Notes under the pieces: generated by a model
What the model was told of the DNA's origin: nothing
The model's input: only the letters and a program-made list of their open reading frames with translations
Database searches by the model: none
Made by a program: the position numbers and the translations under genes
Source: Elusimicrobia bacterium RIFOXYA2_FULL_47_53
GTDB lineage: Bacteria > Elusimicrobiota > Endomicrobiia > Endomicrobiales > XYA2-FULL-47-53
Direction: 5' to 3'
Assembly (NCBI GenBank): GCA_001800315.1
Contig: MGVE01000007.1
Location: forward strand, 1 to 64,000
Length of the DNA stretch: 64,000 bases
In this document: piece after piece, positions 51,198 to 60,386 of the stretch
Layout: each line of letters begins with the position of its first letter
Position numbering within the stretch: the first letter of the stretch is position 1

Positions 51198-53975
51198 TTA
51201 TTTCATTCTCATTTCATTTAAACTTTTTTCGGCTTCAGCGGCCCAGAGAGAAGACGGGAAATATTCCCTGGTTCTTCCGAACGCCTTGCGCGCCTCTTCG
51301 TACTGCTTCTGCGACTGACAGGCCCTGCCCGCCAGATACTGAGCCTCGGCCGCAAATTGCGGGTAAGACCTGAAAAGATAAACAGTCTTAAGATATTCAA
51401 CGGTGGCTTCTTTGAAATCGCCGCGCTCATAATAAAGGTCCGCTATCTGCTTCTGAGCCTGGGCTGAAACCTCTCCCTGATAGGCCTCGGCGCAAAGCCT
51501 TAAATTTGAGAGAGCTTCCTCCGGCCTGCCGGCCGCTTTTGCTTCGGCGGCCTTTTGCAGATATATTCTGGCCGCGGAAGCGCTGGAGGCGTATTTCCGC
51601 AGTATCTCGTTTCTTGTATTCCGGGCCTGAGTCTTTTCGTTCTGCTTGTCCTGTATCTTAGCTATCTCCTCAAGCGCCGCGGGAGCAAGAGCCGTTGACG
51701 GGAATTTTTCTTCAACCTTTCTGTATTCTGAAACAGCCTGCCTGTTTTTATTTTGCGCCGAGCAGGCCTCCGCTATTTTAAACTGGGCCAGCGCGCCGTG
51801 TGCGGTGCCGGGATTTTCCGAGGAAATTTTTCTGTATATGTCTATGGCCGTCGCGAAATTGCCCGAGAGAAGCTGTATCTCGCCGAGCCTCAGGGAGGCC
51901 TTTTTGGATAATTCCGAATAGGGATAATTCTGTTCTATCGCCGCGAAGGCCTTCTGAGCGGGGGCATATTGTTTCTCCGCCATAAGGAATTCCGCTATAT
52001 TATAATTTACTTCCCCGGTAAGATTTGAAAGCGGGTACTCATCCGCCAGCTCTGACCAGGCCCTGACGGCGTCTTCCTTTTTCTGCAGTGACATATAGCA
52101 GTCGCCGATGGAATACATGGCGTAAGCGGCGACGGGGCTGCGCGGATAACGGCCGACAACATCACTGTAAACTTTTATCGCTTCCTCCGGCCCGCGGCTG
52201 GATCTGTAGATATCGGCAAGGCGGAGGTATGATTCGGGCGCCAGGGCCGAAGCCGGCGTCTGCCTGAGCACCTCGTTGAATTCAGCCGCCGCCTCGTCAA
52301 ACTTCTGATCTTTCAGATAAGCCAGCCCGAGATAATAAAGCACTTCGTCTTTATTCTCAATCTTAGAATCTTTGATTTTCAGCAGATATTCTCTGGCCCT
52401 GCCGTAATCGCCCTTTTTGTAATACGCGAACCCCAGCCCGAAAAGCACATTCCTGCCCTCCGGGCGTTTGAGCGTATAAATTTCGGAAAGCTTGTTGAAT
52501 GCATCAATTGACCTGGCATAATCCCCCTGCAGCAGATAGGAGTTGGCTATATCAATCCTGACAAGAGGAATTATTTCGCTTTCCGGGAACTCGGACACGA
52601 TCTTGGCGCATATTTCCCTCGCGAGGCCGTAGTCGCCCCTTCCGGAGAAAGATTTTGCCATCCCGAACAGAGCCCGGTCAAAAAGGCCGGAAGCAGGGTT
52701 CCTGTCTAAAAATTTCTCGTAGTATTTTCTCGCGGAGTCAAACTCCTGCGTTTTAAAATAACTTTCGGCAAGCATGTACTCGGAGCTTTCGCGGAACCCG
52801 GACTGCGGGTATACTTTGGCAAGGCGGGCAAAGTCTTTGCGGGCCTCGTCATAATCGCCGCCTTTAAATCGGCTCCAGGCCAGCCAATAGAAGGCATTGT
52901 CGCCATAAGAAGACTTGGGGTATTTTTTCAGAAACTTTTCCAGCATTGAAGAGGATTTTTCGTAATCCTGTTCCGAGTAGGCGCTCAAAGCCGCCATGTA
53001 CGCCGCCTGAGGCGCCAGTTCGCTGCCGGGATAGCGGGCAACAAAAGCCGTAAACATCCTGCCGGCCCCTTTATAATCGGATGAAGAAAAACGGCACCAG
53101 CTTTGCCCAAGGTAAGCCTTCTGGGCCGCCATTGATTCGGCCGAATTCCTCTTGACTTTCTGGTAATATTTTCCGGCCTCACCGTAATTCTCCTGCAGGT
53201 AATATATCTCGGCGATGGCATATAGCGCCTGCACTCTTATTTCCTGGGGTACGGACTGCTCAAGAAGCTTTTCAAACTCGCCGACAGCCTGCGCGAATTT
53301 GCCCCTGTTTCTCATCGCCTCGGCCAGACGAAACCGCGCCAGCGGGATAAAGGATGAATCTGCGTTTGACTCAATGAACTTGGAAAATTCCTTCTGCGCG
53401 TCCTCATAACTGCCGCGCTGGAACCATGCCTCGGCGACATAAAACTGCGCGCCGTGGGCAAGAGAAGTTTTATCTTTGAAGCGGTTTAATACTACACCGA
53501 AGCCGGAAAGAGCCGTCTTGTATTTTTCCAGGTAAAACAGGCTGACAGCGCGGCCGTAGTAAGCCTGGGCGATAAAATCCCCGTCCTGGAATTTCTTTAT
53601 ATAGCCGGCATAACCGGACAGGGCCTCCTGGTATTTCTGCAGGCGGAAATAAGATTCAGAGAGAAAGAATTCCGCCTCCGCGGCATACCGGCTCTTAGGG
53701 TAGCGGTTTAAAAACTCGCTGAAAAAATCCTGAGCCTTTGAGTACTGACCCATGGCGAAACGGCATTCCCCCTGCCTTAAATAGGAACTTTCTCCAAGGT
53801 CACCGTCAGGGAAAGCAAGCGCGAGAGAAGCATACTCGCTCAAGGCCGCCTTGTAATTGTTGGCGCTGAACAAATTCTCGGCTTGGGCAAAGTCCCGCGC
53901 GGCGTCAGCGCTGAGGCGCGCGCACGCGAATGCTAAAATAACCGACATGATCAATAATTCTTTTTTTAATCTCAT
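51198..53975 (-). CDS. Giant periplasmic TPR protein
   Basis: 925 residues from the ATG at 53975, which starts a signal peptide (MRLKKELLIMSVILAFACARLSA). About 23-25 tandem TPR units of YbgF/BamD type fill the rest (SYLRQGECRFAMGQYSKAQDFFSEFLNRYPKSRYAAEAEFFLSESYF is the unit form; here quoted only as key residues Y, G, A, A, P). The first unit is DFAQAENLFSANNYKAAL. Such solenoids bind several partners. It sits between tolB and the outer-membrane barrel and is co-transcribed with the Tol-Pal genes, so an envelope scaffold is plausible. Confidence 0.9.
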   Translation of the reverse strand: MRLKKELLIMSVILAFACARLSADAARDFAQAENLFSANNYKAALSEYASLALAFPDGDLGESSYLRQGECRFAMGQYSKAQDFFSEFLNRYPKSRYAAEAEFFLSESYFRLQKYQEALSGYAGYIKKFQDGDFIAQAYYGRAVSLFYLEKYKTALSGFGVVLNRFKDKTSLAHGAQFYVAEAWFQRGSYEDAQKEFSKFIESNADSSFIPLARFRLAEAMRNRGKFAQAVGEFEKLLEQSVPQEIRVQALYAIAEIYYLQENYGEAGKYYQKVKRNSAESMAAQKAYLGQSWCRFSSSDYKGAGRMFTAFVARYPGSELAPQAAYMAALSAYSEQDYEKSSSMLEKFLKKYPKSSYGDNAFYWLAWSRFKGGDYDEARKDFARLAKVYPQSGFRESSEYMLAESYFKTQEFDSARKYYEKFLDRNPASGLFDRALFGMAKSFSGRGDYGLAREICAKIVSEFPESEIIPLVRIDIANSYLLQGDYARSIDAFNKLSEIYTLKRPEGRNVLFGLGFAYYKKGDYGRAREYLLKIKDSKIENKDEVLYYLGLAYLKDQKFDEAAAEFNEVLRQTPASALAPESYLRLADIYRSSRGPEEAIKVYSDVVGRYPRSPVAAYAMYSIGDCYMSLQKKEDAVRAWSELADEYPLSNLTGEVNYNIAEFLMAEKQYAPAQKAFAAIEQNYPYSELSKKASLRLGEIQLLSGNFATAIDIYRKISSENPGTAHGALAQFKIAEACSAQNKNRQAVSEYRKVEEKFPSTALAPAALEEIAKIQDKQNEKTQARNTRNEILRKYASSASAARIYLQKAAEAKAAGRPEEALSNLRLCAEAYQGEVSAQAQKQIADLYYERGDFKEATVEYLKTVYLFRSYPQFAAEAQYLAGRACQSQKQYEEARKAFGRTREYFPSSLWAAEAEKSLNEMRMK

Positions 53976-54046
53976 AAATTTGCGCACAGAAACACAAAAA
54001 TCAATTTTTAAAATTATATAAATTATCAATGCAATTCGTCAAACCG

Positions 54047-55312
54047 TCATTTCTGCCAGTCGGGCATGTAGGACCTGCCCGCCATCTTTTCAAGCGCCCT
54101 GCGCCCCGAGCCGTCAGCTCCGATTATATATAGCCCGCTGCCGCCGGCGCGGCTTGAAGAATAAACAATAAACCTGCCGTCAGCGGACCAGGAAGGGTTT
54201 TCGTTGTCCCCCTCGTTTTGAGTTAAACGCGTAATTTCGCCGCTTGGCAGGTCGTATACAAAAAGGTCGTATTTGTCTCCGCGCCCCTGGCGCATGGTAA
54301 AGACTATTTTATCTCCTCTGGGGGACCAGGCCGGAGAATCACAATAACCCCTCGGCGGCAGGCGCCTGATATTGCCGCCGTCAACATTCATAATAAACAG
54401 CTGGGGATAGCCCGGGCTGTCCGAGGTATAGACTATCTCCTTGCCGTTCGGGGCAAAAGACGGGCTTGTGTCGGAATAGGAACCAAAGGTGAGGCGTTTT
54501 ATCATTTCCCCCGAGGGGGCGATGAGATATATTTTAGGCATGCCGCCCATTGAAAGAGTAAGGGCAATCCTTGAACCGTCAAAGGAAGGGGCCGCCGCGG
54601 TATTTAAGCCCTGCCTCTCAGAAATCACTCTTCTTTTACCCCCTGAATCAGAGATTGAGTAAAGATCCGGGTTGTCGTTTCGGTATCCGGTGAAGAGAAT
54701 ACTGGTTCCCGACCATATCGGAAGAATATTAATTGACCTGTCAAAAGTCAGCTGGCGGACATTGTAACCGTCGTAATCACATATATATATTTCCTTAAAT
54801 CCGGTTTTGTTATTGCAAAAAACTATTTGCGAAGAGGCTATCCCGCGCTCGCCGGTAAACCTCTGAATGATATCGTCGTTGGCTTCATGCGCGATCTTTC
54901 TTATATCCTGCTGTTTGCCGTTAAAAACCTTTTCCCATATAGGCTGTTTGCTTCCGATATCAAGCGCCTGCACGGTAAGAATTAATTCTCCTTTAGAAAT
55001 CCTGATCCTTCCGCAGATAAGAATGTTCGCGCCGCGCTCGGCCCATATTTTAAGCTCCTCGTCTTTTCCCGTATATAAAGGGCCGTCCTCAACAATATTA
55101 AAATACCTTGAGAACAAAAGATCCGACAAGAGAACCTCAAGAATCTCCCTTGAGGCCTTAGACTCTTCAATAGTAGGCGTCTGAGGCACGAAACCCGCCG
55201 CCCCCATTTCCATGCGGCTGCCGTGAGCGCTCAGGCTTAGATATATGTCCGTGGCGCATACCACTGCTGAGAGGAGTAGAGCGAGAATCGCTGAAACTGT
55301 GTACTTAAACAT
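54047..55312 (-). CDS. tolB: TolB
   Basis: 421 residues from ATG 55312, 1 nt after the tolA-like stop; a longer frame upstream overlaps that gene and is unlikely. Signal peptide (YTVSAILALLLSAVVCA), N-terminal TolB domain (~20-160), then a six-bladed WD40-like propeller (PSFDGSRIALTLS, PSFAPNGKEIVYTSD, PAWSPRGDKIVFT, PSWSADGRFIVYSSS). TolB is the periplasmic partner of Pal and TolA. A 71-bp gap separates it from the TPR gene. Confidence 0.95.
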   Translation of the reverse strand: MFKYTVSAILALLLSAVVCATDIYLSLSAHGSRMEMGAAGFVPQTPTIEESKASREILEVLLSDLLFSRYFNIVEDGPLYTGKDEELKIWAERGANILICGRIRISKGELILTVQALDIGSKQPIWEKVFNGKQQDIRKIAHEANDDIIQRFTGERGIASSQIVFCNNKTGFKEIYICDYDGYNVRQLTFDRSINILPIWSGTSILFTGYRNDNPDLYSISDSGGKRRVISERQGLNTAAAPSFDGSRIALTLSMGGMPKIYLIAPSGEMIKRLTFGSYSDTSPSFAPNGKEIVYTSDSPGYPQLFIMNVDGGNIRRLPPRGYCDSPAWSPRGDKIVFTMRQGRGDKYDLFVYDLPSGEITRLTQNEGDNENPSWSADGRFIVYSSSRAGGSGLYIIGADGSGRRALEKMAGRSYMPDWQK

Positions 55313-55313
55313 T

Positions 55314-55964
55314 TTATTCCCTGAAAGAAAATTCAAAATAGACTCCAAGATCCTCTTCCGCGTAACCCTGCGGCAAAGGCGGGAAAGGCCCCGATATAGC
55401 GACCGAGCGCAACGCCTGCTGGTCAAACAATCCGTCGCCGGACGATTCCTTGAGCTTCAGCTCGGAAATAACTCCGTCTTTTGATATTCTGAAATATACT
55501 ACCGCCTTTATCCTGCCGAAGGCTGTTGACCATTGCCAGTTTCTGCCGATTTTTTTTACTATCGTTGAAGTGTAATATGCGTAGGGAAAACTCGCGGTAT
55601 CATAACTGATCTGAGATGAAGAGCCCGCGGCGGCGCCCGGTATGCCCGGCGCCGAGGGTTTTGAGGCGGCCTGCGGCGAGGCCGGCGCCCTGGGGGCCGG
55701 GAGCTCTTTTGGCGCTTTTACCTCGGTTTTTTTCTTTTTTGAAATATTTACATCCCCCTCGGATTTTTTTTCAATTTTAGCCGGCTTTTCCGCGGCGGGA
55801 GGCGCGGCTGACACGGGCTCGGCCGAAGGAGGCGGGCCGTAGAAAGCGAGTTCAACCGGCAAAATGATGTAATTGGATTTTTTTACTGTCAGAGAAGCCG
55901 CGATAAAAAGGCTCAAATGAAGAAGCAGGGATATCGCGAAAGGGAATTTAATGTCATTTTTCAT
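55314..55964 (-). CDS. TolA/TonB-like energy transducer
   Basis: 216 residues. N-terminal membrane helix (FAISLLLHLSLFIAASL), a Pro/Ala/Lys-rich periplasmic spacer (~40-115), then a TonB C-terminal domain (~130-216: IVKKIGRNW, VVYFRISKDGVISELKLKESSGDGLFDQQALRSV). Standing between cpoB and tolB, it most likely fills the TolA role, although the C-terminal domain is of TonB type. Overlaps cpoB by 11 nt. Confidence 0.9.
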   Translation of the reverse strand: MKNDIKFPFAISLLLHLSLFIAASLTVKKSNYIILPVELAFYGPPPSAEPVSAAPPAAEKPAKIEKKSEGDVNISKKKKTEVKAPKELPAPRAPASPQAASKPSAPGIPGAAAGSSSQISYDTASFPYAYYTSTIVKKIGRNWQWSTAFGRIKAVVYFRISKDGVISELKLKESSGDGLFDQQALRSVAISGPFPPLPQGYAEEDLGVYFEFSFRE

Positions 55965-56664
55965 GGGTTTTGGATGTCTTTAATTTTTCCGCCGCCGTAT
56001 GAGCTTCGGGCGTGCCGGGAAAATCTTTAATCACAGACTCCATGACCTTTTTGCTTTCTTCCACCCTGTCTAAAAGCTCCAGGCACAGGGCTCTTCTTAA
56101 ACGAACGGAGGACATAAGGCTGCTTTTAGGATAGAAGGTTTCAACCTGCTCAAACTCCTGCAGGGCGCTGGCCCATTCGCTTAAAGAGTAATACGATTCG
56201 GCGATGTAATATTGCGCCTGATCGGCAAAACCGCCCTGCGGGTATTTCTCAAGATAAGATTTAAAACCCACCATAGCCAGGTCAAACTTGCCGCGCGAAA
56301 AATCGCTGTAGGCCAGTTTATACAGTTCGGACGGAGGCGGGGCGGCTTTGAGCGCGGAACCGGAAAGCTCTTCTGAGAGCTTGTTCATCCTGGAGGCAAA
56401 ATTCGCTTCAACATCATCAAGCTGCTGCCCCAACAAAGACATCCTGTCCCTCGTGTCGCCGAGTTCGGAATTCAACGCGTTCATGCTGCCGGACAAAGAA
56501 TCCATTTTAGACGCAATATCAGCCTGGTTCCTCTGCACCTCGTTAAGCTTAAGCTGCAGCTGATATATATCGTCGCGCAAATCCACAAGCTCCCTGGAAG
56601 TAGCGACACACCCGGACAAGGCCGGGAAAAGCAAAACCGTCAACAATATTATTCTTGATTTCAT
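55954..56664 (-). CDS. cpoB: CpoB/YbgF-like lipoprotein
   Basis: 236 residues. A lipoprotein signal peptide (LLFPALSGC, lipid Cys) is followed by a long coiled coil (~25-105, DIYQLQLKLNEVQRNQADIASKMDSL) and C-terminal TPR units (YKLAYSDFSRGKFDLAMVGFKSYLEKYPQGGFADQA). CpoB links Tol-Pal function to peptidoglycan synthesis in other bacteria, where it is periplasmic; the lipid anchor here is a variation. 2 nt after pal. Confidence 0.9.
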   Translation of the reverse strand: MKSRIILLTVLLFPALSGCVATSRELVDLRDDIYQLQLKLNEVQRNQADIASKMDSLSGSMNALNSELGDTRDRMSLLGQQLDDVEANFASRMNKLSEELSGSALKAAPPPSELYKLAYSDFSRGKFDLAMVGFKSYLEKYPQGGFADQAQYYIAESYYSLSEWASALQEFEQVETFYPKSSLMSSVRLRRALCLELLDRVEESKKVMESVIKDFPGTPEAHTAAEKLKTSKTHEK

Positions 56665-56666
56665 AG

Positions 56667-57164
56667 TTACTTAGACTGAGACAAACGGATTTTTGTTTCG
56701 GCTCTCCTGTTCTTTGCCCAGGCCGATTCGTTGCTCGCGGGATCAACAGGTTTTTCTTCTCCGTAGGATATCGTGCCGATGGCATTTAGTGAAACGCCAA
56801 GCCTGCCGTAATATTCCCTTACCGACTGAGCTCTGCGCTGTCCCAAAGCCAGGTTATACTCTACGGTCCCTCTTTCGTCGCAGTAGCCTTCCACAAGAGC
56901 CACGAATTCTCTGTGGCTCTTAAGATACTCCGAGTTCCTTTTCAAAACAGCCCTGGCTTCCGCGCTTAACTCCACGCTGTCATAATCAAAAACTACCGCC
57001 GACAGTTCAACAACAGGCTGCCAGTCTTTAAACCTTACCGAAGGTTCCGTAGTATCTTCCGCTTCAACGGCGGCTTGCGGCTCCTCGGACGGTTTTATCA
57101 TCTGCTTTTTAGCGCAGCCCGCGGCAAACACAAGCGCCACAAGCAGCAGTATTTTTTTGTTCAT
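56667..57164 (-). CDS. pal: Peptidoglycan-associated lipoprotein Pal
   Basis: 165 residues. Lipoprotein signal (LLVALVFAAGC, lipid Cys16) and a C-terminal OmpA-like peptidoglycan-binding domain (FDYDSVELSAEARAVLKRN, VEGYCDERGTVEYNLALGQRRAQSVREYYGRLG, SYGEEKP). Pal anchors the outer membrane to peptidoglycan and binds TolB. It is the first gene of the long leftward run. SD is GGAGGTG. Confidence 0.95.
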   Translation of the reverse strand: MNKKILLLVALVFAAGCAKKQMIKPSEEPQAAVEAEDTTEPSVRFKDWQPVVELSAVVFDYDSVELSAEARAVLKRNSEYLKSHREFVALVEGYCDERGTVEYNLALGQRRAQSVREYYGRLGVSLNAIGTISYGEEKPVDPASNESAWAKNRRAETKIRLSQSK

Positions 57165-57485
57165 TTTACACCTCCGCCTCTCAAATAACTTATTGAGAAA
57201 ACAATTTAATATCGTTGTTACATTTTACCTAAATTCCCGCCGGGTGTCAAACAAAATAGCGCATTTAAACAATAAATTGAGTCAATTGAAAAACCCTCAA
57301 AAATGTCCTGTCATTGCGATCTCCCGAAGGGAGAGAAGCAATCTTGACTTTCCGTCAGTAACAACGAGATTGCCGCGTCGTTGCACTCCTCGCAAAGACG
57401 ACCTGAAACACTTTTTCAATTGACTCAAATTATTAATAAAAAACGGATTCGGTTCAAGTGTTAAGATGATTGGAGTTAACAGCGG
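57165..57485. other. Intergenic region between uvrA and pal with palindromic element
   Basis: No gene. A MITE-like element fills 57271-57434. The remaining sequence (57165-57270) should contain the promoter of the pal-led operon, but I see no strong consensus. Confidence 0.6.
57271..57434. mobile_element. 164-bp MITE-like palindromic element
   Basis: Terminal inverted repeats of 23 bp with one mismatch (57271-57293 and 57412-57434; core TTGAGTCAATTGAAAAA). The interior is itself an imperfect palindrome: GTCATTGCGA...GCAATCT against AGATTGCC...TCGCAAAGAC. It contains CTCCCGAAGGGAG in a 21-nt block identical to 34481-34501. It encodes no protein. No certain target-site duplication is seen. Confidence 0.75.
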
Positions 57486-60281
57486 TTACTTAAGATAGGG
57501 TTTGAGGTAATGGCCGGTATGCGAGGCTTCCGATTTAACTATTTTCTCCGGGGTTCCGGCCGCGACCACGCGGCCGCCGCCTTCTCCGCCTTCCGGGCCC
57601 AGATCAATTATCCAGTCGGAAGTTTTTATAACCTCAAGATTATGTTCTATGACAAGAACCGTGTTGCCCGCGTCCACGAGCCTGTGCAGAACGCTCAAAA
57701 GTTTCTCCACATCGGCAAAATGCAGCCCGGTGGTCGGCTCGTCTAAGATATAGAGCGTCCTGCCGGTGGAGCGCTTTGAAAGTTCGCTGGCAAGCTTGAC
57801 CCTCTGCGCCTCGCCTCCGGAGAGAGTTGTCGCGCTCTGTCCGAGTTTTATGTAACCGAGCCCCACATCGTTTAAGGTTGTAAGGGTCCTGCTTAAAACC
57901 GGAATATTTTTAAAAAACTCGGAGCCTTCCTCCACCGTCATGTTAAGGACTTCATCAATGTTTTTGCCTTTGTATTTGATTTGAAGGGTTTCTTCGTTAA
58001 AGCGTTTTCCGGAACAGACTTCGCAGCGCACGAAAACATCCGGAAGAAACTGCATCTCAATCTTGAGCGTCCCGTCTCCGCCGCAGTTCTCGCACCTGCC
58101 GCCCTTTACATTGAAAGAAAATCTGCCGGGCTGATAGCCCCTGACCTTAGACTGCGGCACCTGCGAAAAGAGCTCGCGGATGGGCCCGAAGGCGCCGGTA
58201 TATGTGGCGGGATTGGAGCGCGGGGTGCGCCCGATGGGCGACTGATCCACAATTATCACTTTATCCAGATGCTCAATTCCATTTATGCTTTTAAATATGC
58301 CCGGGGCTTCTTTTGAGCCGTAAAGCTCTTTGGCCAGCGACTTATAAATTATTTCATGAACGAGAGTGGATTTGCCCGATCCGGAAACACCGGTTATAGA
58401 CACGAAAAGCCCCAGAGGAACGGAGACATCAATATTTTTAAGATTAAACTGCCGCGCCCCTTTTATCTCAAGTTTCTCCTTCTTTGGAAGCCTGCGTTCT
58501 TTTGGCAGAGGTATCTGAAGCTTTCCGTTGAGGTACTGGGCGGTCAGAGACTTTTTCTCCTTAAGGATTTCGCTGAGCGGCCCCTGGGCTATTATCTCTC
58601 CGCCGTGAATGCCCGCGCCGGGGCCCAAGTCCACTATCCAGTCTGATTTTCTCATGGTTTCTTCGTCATGCTCAACGACGATAAGCGTATTGCCCATTTC
58701 GCGCAGCTTTAAAAGAGTGTCAAGCAGCCTGCCGTTATCTCGCTGATGAAGCCCTATGGAGGGTTCGTCAAGGACATAGAGGACTCCGGTCAGCCCCGAA
58801 CCAATCTGGGTGGCCAGGTGAATGCGCTGGGCCTCTCCTCCGGCCAGCGTCGCGCTCTCGCGCTCAAGATTCAGATAGCCAAGCCCCACATTAAAAAGAA
58901 AATTGAGCCTTGAATTTATCTCTTTTAAAATAACCTTGCTTATATTTTTTTCCTTCTCTGAAAGTTTAAGTCCCGCGAAGAACTCCAGGGCGCGCTCAAC
59001 CGACATTGAAGAAACCTGCGCTATGGAATTACCGCCCACTGACACAGCCAGCGCCTCCGGCTTAAGCCGGGCGCCTTTGCAGACGGGGCAGATTTTTCGC
59101 GTTATATATTTGTTGTATATTTCTTCCTTGACATAATCCGACTCCGTATCCTGATAGCGGCGCTGCATATTTTTTATCACGCCCTCAAATTCCCCGTCGC
59201 CGAAAAGAATAGCCTCCTGCTGTTTGCGTGAAAGGTCTTTCCACGGCTTGTTTTTTGGTATTCCGTTGCGGCGGCAGGCGTCGTGAAGCATGGTTTCGTA
59301 GTAACCGGCCCAGGAATTCTTCCAGCGGTGAGTCCTCGTGGTTATGGGAGCGGCCCAGGGAAGTATCGCCCCGCCTTCAATGGAAAGGTTTCTGTCGGGC
59401 ACGACAAGCGACTCGTCAATTTCCAGCTTATTGCCGAGCCCGCCGCATTCCGGGCAGGCTCCGTAGGGCAGGTTAAATGAAAAAAGCCTCGGCTCAATCT
59501 CGGGCAAATTTATCCCGCAATGAACGCAGGCGTAATGCTCGCTGTAAATTTTCCCCGCGGCTCCGTTTTCGCCCGTGAGAATGGTCACCAGCCCTCTGGA
59601 TTCCCGCAAGGCGGCTTCAACGGAATCCGCTATCCTGGAGCGCTCCGAGGCGGAAACCGAAATTCTGTCCACAACCAGTTCAATATTATGCTTTTTATAC
59701 CTGTCAAGTTTAATCTTTTCGTCAAGGCCGTATATTTTACCGTCAACCCTGGCCCTCACGAACCCGGACTTGGAAAACCGCGCGAACAGCTCCTCGTAAG
59801 TTCCGATTCTGCCCATCACCACGGGCGAGAGGACCTGTATCTTTGTCCCCTCCTCCAGTTTGAGGATGTCATTTATTATCTGTTGGGATGACTGCGGCTT
59901 GACCTCAAGGCCGCATTTGGGGCAGTGCGGAATTCCGATCCTGGCGAAAAGCAGGCGCAGGTAGTCGTAAATCTCGGTAACTGTGCCAACCGTTGACCTC
60001 GGATTATGGGACGGCGTTCTCTGTTCTATAGCCACAGCCGGAGACAAGCCTTCAATAATATCCACATCCGGCTTGTTCATCAGCTCAAGAAACTGCCTGG
60101 CGTACGCGGAAAGGGATTCCACATACCTGCGCTGGCCTTCGGCGTAAATTGTGTCAAACGCCAGCGAGGACTTGCCCGAACCGGACAGGCCCGTTATGAC
60201 AACAAGCTTGTTCCTTGGTATCTCAAGGCTTATATTTTTTAAATTATGCTCGCGCGCGCCTTTTATTATTATTTTTTCCAT
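57486..60281 (-). CDS. uvrA: Excinuclease ABC subunit A
   Basis: 931 residues, full length. Two ABC ATPase modules ([14 protein letters not shown] and [14 protein letters not shown] Walker A; LSGGEAQR signatures in both), zinc-finger pairs (CPKCG; CVHCG...CPECGG; CENCGG...CEVCSG) and the [10 protein letters not shown] box. UvrA recognises bulky DNA lesions with UvrB. It stands alone, 105 bp from the GGDEF gene. Confidence 0.98.
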   Translation of the reverse strand: MEKIIIKGAREHNLKNISLEIPRNKLVVITGLSGSGKSSLAFDTIYAEGQRRYVESLSAYARQFLELMNKPDVDIIEGLSPAVAIEQRTPSHNPRSTVGTVTEIYDYLRLLFARIGIPHCPKCGLEVKPQSSQQIINDILKLEEGTKIQVLSPVVMGRIGTYEELFARFSKSGFVRARVDGKIYGLDEKIKLDRYKKHNIELVVDRISVSASERSRIADSVEAALRESRGLVTILTGENGAAGKIYSEHYACVHCGINLPEIEPRLFSFNLPYGACPECGGLGNKLEIDESLVVPDRNLSIEGGAILPWAAPITTRTHRWKNSWAGYYETMLHDACRRNGIPKNKPWKDLSRKQQEAILFGDGEFEGVIKNMQRRYQDTESDYVKEEIYNKYITRKICPVCKGARLKPEALAVSVGGNSIAQVSSMSVERALEFFAGLKLSEKEKNISKVILKEINSRLNFLFNVGLGYLNLERESATLAGGEAQRIHLATQIGSGLTGVLYVLDEPSIGLHQRDNGRLLDTLLKLREMGNTLIVVEHDEETMRKSDWIVDLGPGAGIHGGEIIAQGPLSEILKEKKSLTAQYLNGKLQIPLPKERRLPKKEKLEIKGARQFNLKNIDVSVPLGLFVSITGVSGSGKSTLVHEIIYKSLAKELYGSKEAPGIFKSINGIEHLDKVIIVDQSPIGRTPRSNPATYTGAFGPIRELFSQVPQSKVRGYQPGRFSFNVKGGRCENCGGDGTLKIEMQFLPDVFVRCEVCSGKRFNEETLQIKYKGKNIDEVLNMTVEEGSEFFKNIPVLSRTLTTLNDVGLGYIKLGQSATTLSGGEAQRVKLASELSKRSTGRTLYILDEPTTGLHFADVEKLLSVLHRLVDAGNTVLVIEHNLEVIKTSDWIIDLGPEGGEGGGRVVAAGTPEKIVKSEASHTGHYLKPYLK

Positions 60282-60386
60282 AATATTCCCGGGAGTTTCC
60301 GGCAGGTTGTAAGTATTTTCGCAGGTTGTTGTGAAAATATTGCGGATGGTATTGAACGGCCTGTAATAAAAATTAACTCCGGTATT

